Assembly: GCF_023700745.1 (NCBI RefSeq)
Contig: NZ_JAMPYG010000024.1
Location: forward strand, 1-34,802
Direction of reading: 5' to 3'
Length of the DNA stretch: 34,802 nucleotides
Origin: Rhodoferax sp.
GTDB lineage: Bacteria > Pseudomonadota > Gammaproteobacteria > Burkholderiales > Burkholderiaceae_C
Shown: piece after piece, positions 30,661-34,802 of the stretch
Numbering within the stretch: the first letter of the stretch is position 1
Layout of the letters: every line of letters starts with the position of its first letter
The notes under the pieces: model-generated
What the model saw: the letters and a program-made list of their open reading frames with translations, nothing else
The model's database searches: none
Told to the model about the DNA's origin: nothing
Program-made: the position numbers and the translations under genes

Positions 30661-31500
30661 ATGACTCAAAATCCTGAAATCGGCAAATCCATTGTTGCCA
30701 ATGGCATTCGCACCAACTACCACGACGTCGGCACCGGCTTTCCGCTGTTGATGATCCACGGCTCGGGTCCGGGCGTCAGCGCTTGGGCCAACTGGCGCTT
30801 GAGCATTCCGGTACTGGCCCAGCAGCGCCGGGTCATTGCACCCGACATGGTGGGCTTTGGCTACAGCGAGCGCCCGGCCGGCATCCAGTACAACATGGCC
30901 ACCTGGGTGGCGCAAGCCGTGGGCCTGCTGGATGCCCTGGGCATTGAACAGGCCGACCTGGTCGGCAATTCGTTTGGTGGTGGCCTGGCCCTGGCGCTGG
31001 CCATTGCCCACCCCAAGCGGGTGCGCCGCCTGGTGCTGATGGGCGCCGCCGGTGTGTCCTTCCCGATCACGCCCGGTCTGGATGCGGTCTGGGGCTACCA
31101 GCCGTCGATTGCCAACATGCGCAAGCTGCTCGACGTGTTCGCCTTTGACCGCTCGCTGATGAGCGATGAACTGGCTGAACTGCGTTACAAGGCCAGCGTC
31201 CAGCCCGGCTTTCAGGAAGCCTTTCAATCGATGTTCCCGGCGCCACGGCAAAACGGTGTGGAGTCCTTGGCCAGCCGCGAGGAAGACATCCGCGCCTTGC
31301 CGCATGAAACCCTGCTGGTGCACGGCCGTGAAGACAGGGTGATCCCGCTGTCGAATTCGCTAACTCTGGCGCAATGGATTAACCGCTCACAGCTGCACGT
31401 GTTTGGTCGCTGCGGCCATTGGACCCAGATTGAGCACGCGGCCCGTTTTTCACAGCTGGTCGGCAATTTCCTGGCCGAAGCGGACGCGCTGCAGGCATAA
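30661..31500 (+). CDS. dmpD: 2-hydroxymuconic semialdehyde hydrolase
   Basis: A 279-residue alpha/beta hydrolase that splits the ring-fission product to formate (or a carboxylate from substituted catechols) and 2-hydroxypenta-2,4-dienoate. The catalytic triad is S104 (GNSFGGG), D225 (HGREDRVIP) and H253 (CGHWTQIEHA), and the oxyanion loop is IHGSGPGVSAWANW. It is full length for DmpD/XylF. Having both dmpC and dmpD gives the cell both meta-cleavage branches. Confidence 0.95.
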   Translation: MTQNPEIGKSIVANGIRTNYHDVGTGFPLLMIHGSGPGVSAWANWRLSIPVLAQQRRVIAPDMVGFGYSERPAGIQYNMATWVAQAVGLLDALGIEQADLVGNSFGGGLALALAIAHPKRVRRLVLMGAAGVSFPITPGLDAVWGYQPSIANMRKLLDVFAFDRSLMSDELAELRYKASVQPGFQEAFQSMFPAPRQNGVESLASREEDIRALPHETLLVHGREDRVIPLSNSLTLAQWINRSQLHVFGRCGHWTQIEHAARFSQLVGNFLAEADALQA

Positions 31501-31551
31501 GGCGGCGCTCACTGTCAACTCTTTTCAGATAACCAACCGGACCCCAAATTT

Positions 31552-32334
31552 ATGGACACCAAACTGATTGAAACCCTGGGCGACGAGCTCTACCAAGCCA
31601 TGACGAGCCAAACGGTGGTCGACCCGCTCACCACCCGCCACCCCGACATCACCATCGAGAACGCCTACCACATCCAGCAGCGCATGCTGTCCAAGCGGCT
31701 GCAAGCGGGCGAGCGCGTGGTCGGCAAAAAAATTGGCGTCACCTCGGCCGCCGTGATGAACATGCTGGGCGTGTACCAACCCGACTTTGGTTACCTGCTC
31801 GACGGCATGATCTACAACGAAGGCCAGACGATCGACATCGCCACCCTGATCCAGCCCAAGGCCGAGGGCGAGATCGCCTTTATCCTGAAAAAAGACCTGA
31901 TGGGCCCGGGCATCAGCAATGCTGACGTGCTGGCGGCCACCGAATGTGTGATGCCCTGCTTCGAGATTGTTGATTCGCGCATCCGGGACTGGAAGATCAA
32001 GATCCAGGACACCGTGGCTGACAACGCCAGCTGCGGTGTCTTTGTGCTGGGTGACCGCGCGGTCGACCCGCGCCGCATCGACCTGTCCACCTGCGGCATG
32101 GTGCTGGAAAAGAATGGCGAGATCATCGGCACCGGCGCCGGCGCGGCCGCTCTGGGCTCGCCGGTGAATGCGGTCACCTGGCTGGTCAACACCCTGGGCC
32201 GCCTGGGCATTGGCATCAAGGCCGGAGAAGTGATCCTGTCGGGCGCTCTGGCGGCCATGTCACCGGCCAAGGCAGGCGACAACTTCCGCGTGTCGATTGG
32301 CGGGCTGGGCAGTTGCTCGGTGCGCTTTTCCTGA
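31552..32334 (+). CDS. dmpE: 2-oxopent-4-enoate (2-hydroxypentadienoate) hydratase
   Basis: A 260-residue hydratase giving 4-hydroxy-2-oxovalerate. Family blocks are ERVVGKKIGVTSAAVMNMLGVYQPDFGYLLDGM, the metal-binding KAEGEIAFILKKDL with the two acidic residues of the E-x-E type, ECVMPCFEIVDSRIRDW and the ending GGLGSCSVRFS. It starts 51 bp after dmpD. In classical operons dmpF or dmpG follows, but here two extra genes intervene. Confidence 0.94.
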   Translation: MDTKLIETLGDELYQAMTSQTVVDPLTTRHPDITIENAYHIQQRMLSKRLQAGERVVGKKIGVTSAAVMNMLGVYQPDFGYLLDGMIYNEGQTIDIATLIQPKAEGEIAFILKKDLMGPGISNADVLAATECVMPCFEIVDSRIRDWKIKIQDTVADNASCGVFVLGDRAVDPRRIDLSTCGMVLEKNGEIIGTGAGAAALGSPVNAVTWLVNTLGRLGIGIKAGEVILSGALAAMSPAKAGDNFRVSIGGLGSCSVRFS

Positions 32335-32349
32335 AGTGCCGCAGTTGCC

Positions 32350-32940
32350 ATGGCAACAGCCATTTCTCACCCCGTCAGCGCCGTCACCGTGCTGGTGTCG
32401 CGCCGTGTCAAGCCGGGTCATGCGTCTGCTTTCGAGCAGGCTTCCGAGGCCATGACCACCGCTGCGCGGCCGTTTCCAGGTTACCTGGGTGGCCAGCTGG
32501 TGCGCCCGGATGCGCAAGCCGACGAGGAGGAAAGCAACTTGTACCACACGGTGTTTGTCTTTGATACACCCGAACACCTGCAAGCCTGGCAAGCCTCACC
32601 CGAGCGCACCGCGCGGCTGGCTGCAATTGCGCCGCACACCCTGGGCAGCACCAGGCTGCGTGAAGTCAGTGGGCTGGGCCACTGGTTTACCCCGTCAACT
32701 GGTGGGACACATCAGCCGCCACCGCGCTGGAAGGTGGCCATCGTCACCTGGCTGGGCATTTTTCCCACGGTGTATTTTTTGTTCCTGACCGTGGCACCGC
32801 TGTTGTCGGATTGGCCGCTGCTGCCGCGCGTGATGGTTATCACGGTACTGGTGGTGGTGCTCATGACCTGGGTGGTGGCGCCGCGCCTGACCACCTGGCT
32901 GAAACCTTTTTTGTTTGCGCCTGCGCGCAACACAACCTGA
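32350..32940 (+). CDS. antibiotic-biosynthesis-monooxygenase (ABM) domain protein with C-terminal membrane helices
   Basis: A 196-residue protein with two parts. Residues about 8-110 form an ABM-type dimeric alpha-beta barrel half (VTVLVSRRVKPGHASAFEQASEAMTTAARPFPGYLGGQLVRP, then LYHTVFVFDTPEHLQAWQASPERTARLA). Residues about 128-150 and 160-180 are two hydrophobic helices (VAIVTWLGIFPTVYFLFLTVA and a second V/M/L-rich one). Such two-part proteins are usually annotated as membrane proteins of unknown function. The ATG lies 15 bp after dmpE; no clear ribosome-binding site. The role in phenol metabolism is unknown. Confidence 0.82.
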   Translation: MATAISHPVSAVTVLVSRRVKPGHASAFEQASEAMTTAARPFPGYLGGQLVRPDAQADEEESNLYHTVFVFDTPEHLQAWQASPERTARLAAIAPHTLGSTRLREVSGLGHWFTPSTGGTHQPPPRWKVAIVTWLGIFPTVYFLFLTVAPLLSDWPLLPRVMVITVLVVVLMTWVVAPRLTTWLKPFLFAPARNTT

Positions 32941-32952
32941 CAAGGAATCTGG

Positions 32953-33747
32953 ATGGATTTATTACTCAATGGCAAGCGTGCACTGGTCACCGGCTCAACG
33001 TCCGGCATTGGCTGGGCAACCGCGCGTGAGTTGGCAGCCGAAGGTGCGCATGTCATCCTCAACGGCCGCGACCCAGCCCGGCTCGATAGTGCTGTAGCAC
33101 GTCTCCAGGTTGAATTGCCAACGGCCGTAGTCGCTGGCGTGGCCGCCGATTTGTCGACCGTCACAGGCTGCCAGCAACTGTTGGCGGAGGCCGGTGAGCT
33201 CGATATTCTGGTCAACAACCTCGGAGTTTTTGAGCCCAAGGTCTTCGAACAGATTGGCGATGACGACTGGACGCGCTTTTTCGAGGTCAACGTGATGAGC
33301 GGTGTGCGCTTGTCGCGCCATCACCTGTCACGCATGAAGGCGCGTAACTGGGGTCGCATTGTGTTCATTTCCAGCGAGTCGGGCATTTGCCCACCGGCCG
33401 AAATGGTGCATTACGGCATGAGCAAGTCGGCGCAACTGTCGGTGTCTCGCGGTTTGGCAGAGACCTGCCGTGGCACCGGTGTCACGGTCAACAGCGTGCT
33501 GCCAGGCCCCACCAAAACCGAGGGCGTGGGTGAATTTTTGGCCACGCTGGCGCACGACGCAGGTCAGAGCCTGCAAGAGGCTGAGCACGACTTTTTCAAA
33601 TTCGCCCGTCCCACCTCGCTGCTGCAGCGCTTCATTGCGCCGGCTGAAGTGGCCGCCATGGTGGCCTATGTCTGTAGCCCGCGTTCTGCAGCCACCAATG
33701 GGGCCGCCTTGCATGTCGAGGGTGGTGTGATTCGCTCTCTTATTTAA
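32953..33747 (+). CDS. short-chain dehydrogenase/reductase (SDR)
   Basis: A 264-residue classical SDR with cofactor motif TGSTSGIG (residues 13-20), the NNLG motif (88-91) in place of NNAG, and catalytic S140/S141, Y154 and K158 (HYGMSKSA). The R39 after the second strand (NGRDPARL) favours NADP(H). Its place in the lower meta pathway suggests oxidation or reduction of a hydroxy or keto intermediate, possibly from substituted phenols, but no substrate can be assigned. It starts 12 bp after the ABM protein with an AAGGAAT site and is followed by dmpF at 21 bp. Confidence 0.88.
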   Translation: MDLLLNGKRALVTGSTSGIGWATARELAAEGAHVILNGRDPARLDSAVARLQVELPTAVVAGVAADLSTVTGCQQLLAEAGELDILVNNLGVFEPKVFEQIGDDDWTRFFEVNVMSGVRLSRHHLSRMKARNWGRIVFISSESGICPPAEMVHYGMSKSAQLSVSRGLAETCRGTGVTVNSVLPGPTKTEGVGEFLATLAHDAGQSLQEAEHDFFKFARPTSLLQRFIAPAEVAAMVAYVCSPRSAATNGAALHVEGGVIRSLI

Positions 33748-33768
33748 ATTTCAACTCACGGACTCTTT

Positions 33769-34680
33769 ATGAAAAAAATCAAATGCGCCCTGATCGGCCC
33801 TGGCAACATTGGCACCGACCTGCTGGCCAAACTGCAACGCAGCCCGGTATTGGAGCCGGTCTGGATGGTCGGCATCGACCCCGAATCCGACGGCTTGAAG
33901 CGTGCCCGCGAAATGGGCATCAAAACCACCTCTGACGGCGTTGACGGCCTGGTGCCGCACATGAAAGCCGACGCGGTGCAAATCGTCTTCGATGCCACCA
34001 GCGCTTACGTGCACGCCGACAACAGCCGCAAAGTCAACGCCCAGGGCGCCTTGATGATCGACCTCACCCCGGCGGCCATCGGCCCCTTCTGCGTGCCCCC
34101 GGTCAACCTGATCGAACACGTCGGCAAAGGCGAAATGAACGTCAACATGGTCACCTGCGGAGGCCAGGCCACCATCCCGATGGTGGCCGCCATCAGCCGC
34201 GTACAGCCCGTGGCCTACGGCGAAATCGTCGCCACCGTGGCCAGTAAATCCGCCGGCCCCGGCACCCGCAAGAACATCGACGAATTCACCCGCACCACCG
34301 CCAGCGCGGTGGAAAAAGTCGGTGGCGCCAAAAAGGGTAAAGCCATCATCATCCTGAACCCGGCCGAGCCCCCGCTCATCATGCGCGATACCGTGCACTG
34401 CCTGACTGAAGCTGAGCCCGACCAAGCTGCCATTACCGCATCCATCCACGCCATGATCAAGGAAGTACAAAAGTACGTGCCCGGCTACAAACTGGTCAAC
34501 GGCCCGGTCTTTGACGGCAAGCGCGTCTCGGTCTTCCTGGAAGTCGAAGGCCTGGGCGACTACCTGCCCAAATACGCCGGCAACCTCGACATCATGACCG
34601 CCGCAGCAGCCCGCACGGCCGAGATGTTTGCCGAAGAAATCATCGCTGGCCGACTCACGCTCAAAGCCACGCAGGCCTGA
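33769..34680 (+). CDS. dmpF: acetaldehyde dehydrogenase (acylating)
   Basis: A 303-residue enzyme that converts acetaldehyde, NAD and CoA to acetyl-CoA. The NAD-binding motif [10 protein letters not shown] starts at residue 10, the catalytic cysteine is C130 in [12 protein letters not shown], and the [18 protein letters not shown] and [19 protein letters not shown] blocks are characteristic of DmpF/MhpF. It works as a complex with the aldolase encoded next, channelling acetaldehyde. Seventeen bases separate the two. Confidence 0.95.
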   Translation: MKKIKCALIGPGNIGTDLLAKLQRSPVLEPVWMVGIDPESDGLKRAREMGIKTTSDGVDGLVPHMKADAVQIVFDATSAYVHADNSRKVNAQGALMIDLTPAAIGPFCVPPVNLIEHVGKGEMNVNMVTCGGQATIPMVAAISRVQPVAYGEIVATVASKSAGPGTRKNIDEFTRTTASAVEKVGGAKKGKAIIILNPAEPPLIMRDTVHCLTEAEPDQAAITASIHAMIKEVQKYVPGYKLVNGPVFDGKRVSVFLEVEGLGDYLPKYAGNLDIMTAAAARTAEMFAEEIIAGRLTLKATQA

Positions 34681-34697
34681 ACCCCAAGGAGAACACC

Positions 34698-34802
34698 ATG
34701 ACACCCCACACCCAAACCATCACCCTGCACGACATGACCCTGCGTGACGGCATGCACCCCAAGCGCCACCTCATGACGCTGGAGCAGATGAAAAACATCG
34801 CC
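34698..34802 (+). CDS. dmpG: 4-hydroxy-2-oxovalerate aldolase, 5' part only
   Basis: Only the first 35 codons are in the window. The motif [17 protein letters not shown] is the start of the DmpG/BphI/MhpE aldolase, in which the R-D pair (LRDG) belongs to the active site. An AAGGAG site precedes the ATG. The enzyme yields pyruvate and acetaldehyde and pairs with DmpF. Confidence 0.92.
   Translation, partial: MTPHTQTITLHDMTLRDGMHPKRHLMTLEQMKNIA

Noticed and set aside
1..34802. CRISPR arrays, tRNA/rRNA genes, insertion sequences, phage integration sites
   Set aside because: No regularly spaced repeats, tRNA-like folds, transposase motifs or terminal inverted repeats were seen on either strand; gene relics occur only around 6983-9190.

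Overview
The window looks like a chromosomal stretch from a betaproteobacterium of the order Burkholderiales, most likely a Comamonadaceae member (Comamonas, Rhodoferax or Polaromonas type). This is inferred from high-GC coding style, TRAP transport, a galactonate-type sugar-acid cluster and above all a complete phenol meta-cleavage operon. That operon sits behind a divergent XylR/DmpR-type activator and a GntR-type repressor, the arrangement known as aph in Comamonas testosteroni and dmp in Pseudomonas. No tRNA, rRNA, CRISPR array or intact insertion sequence was seen.

Layout. (1) 1-5478: sugar-acid catabolism. A TRAP small permease (cut by the window edge) and a FadR-type regulator read leftward. 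Divergent to them are an IlvD/Edd dehydratase, a D-2-hydroxyacid dehydrogenase, 2-dehydro-3-deoxygalactonokinase and 2-dehydro-3-deoxy-6-phosphogalactonate aldolase, giving pyruvate and glyceraldehyde 3-phosphate. (2) 5584-11019: an accessory patch with a uracil-DNA glycosylase-family protein, a DUF488 protein, a frameshifted relic of a ferritin-like gene, a diheme cytochrome c lipoprotein, a chimeric open frame (FolE2 fragment joined to the C-terminal part of a flavin reductase), and an ECF sigma factor / Tat-exported ferritin-like protein / cytochrome c operon. The sigma gene and the diheme cytochrome gene share an aligned promoter-like element. (3) 11121-15718, minus strand: five tightly packed genes (metallophosphoesterase, unknown 103-residue protein, cytochrome P450, TDT/SLAC1-type transporter, Cys/Met PLP enzyme). 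(4) 16008-18788, minus strand: aspA and a Dcu-type C4-dicarboxylate transporter, ending in a good terminator. (5) 18924-34802: the phenol block. AphS-like repressor and DmpR/AphR-like activator read leftward; across a 326-bp regulatory region the operon dmpKLMNOP-Q-B, outer-membrane protein, GlcG/HbpS protein, dmpC, dmpD, dmpE, ABM-domain membrane protein, SDR, dmpF and dmpG (cut) reads rightward.

How it works together. DmpR/AphR senses phenol and drives a sigma-54 promoter. The multicomponent phenol hydroxylase makes catechol, the catechol 2,3-dioxygenase opens it (DmpQ ferredoxin reactivates the iron), and DmpC, DmpD, DmpE, DmpG and DmpF take the product to pyruvate and acetyl-CoA. The decarboxylase and tautomerase (dmpH, dmpI) of the dehydrogenative branch are not in the window and presumably lie to the right. 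Three strong intercistronic stem-loops divide the operon (after dmpO, dmpB and the GlcG gene). The aphR-dmpK regulatory region carries a perfect 13-bp inverted repeat, one copy facing each gene, that is a good operator candidate.

The least explained parts are the ECF-ferritin-cytochrome module with its nearby gene relics, the P450/transporter operon, and the two gene pairs inserted into the canonical dmp order.
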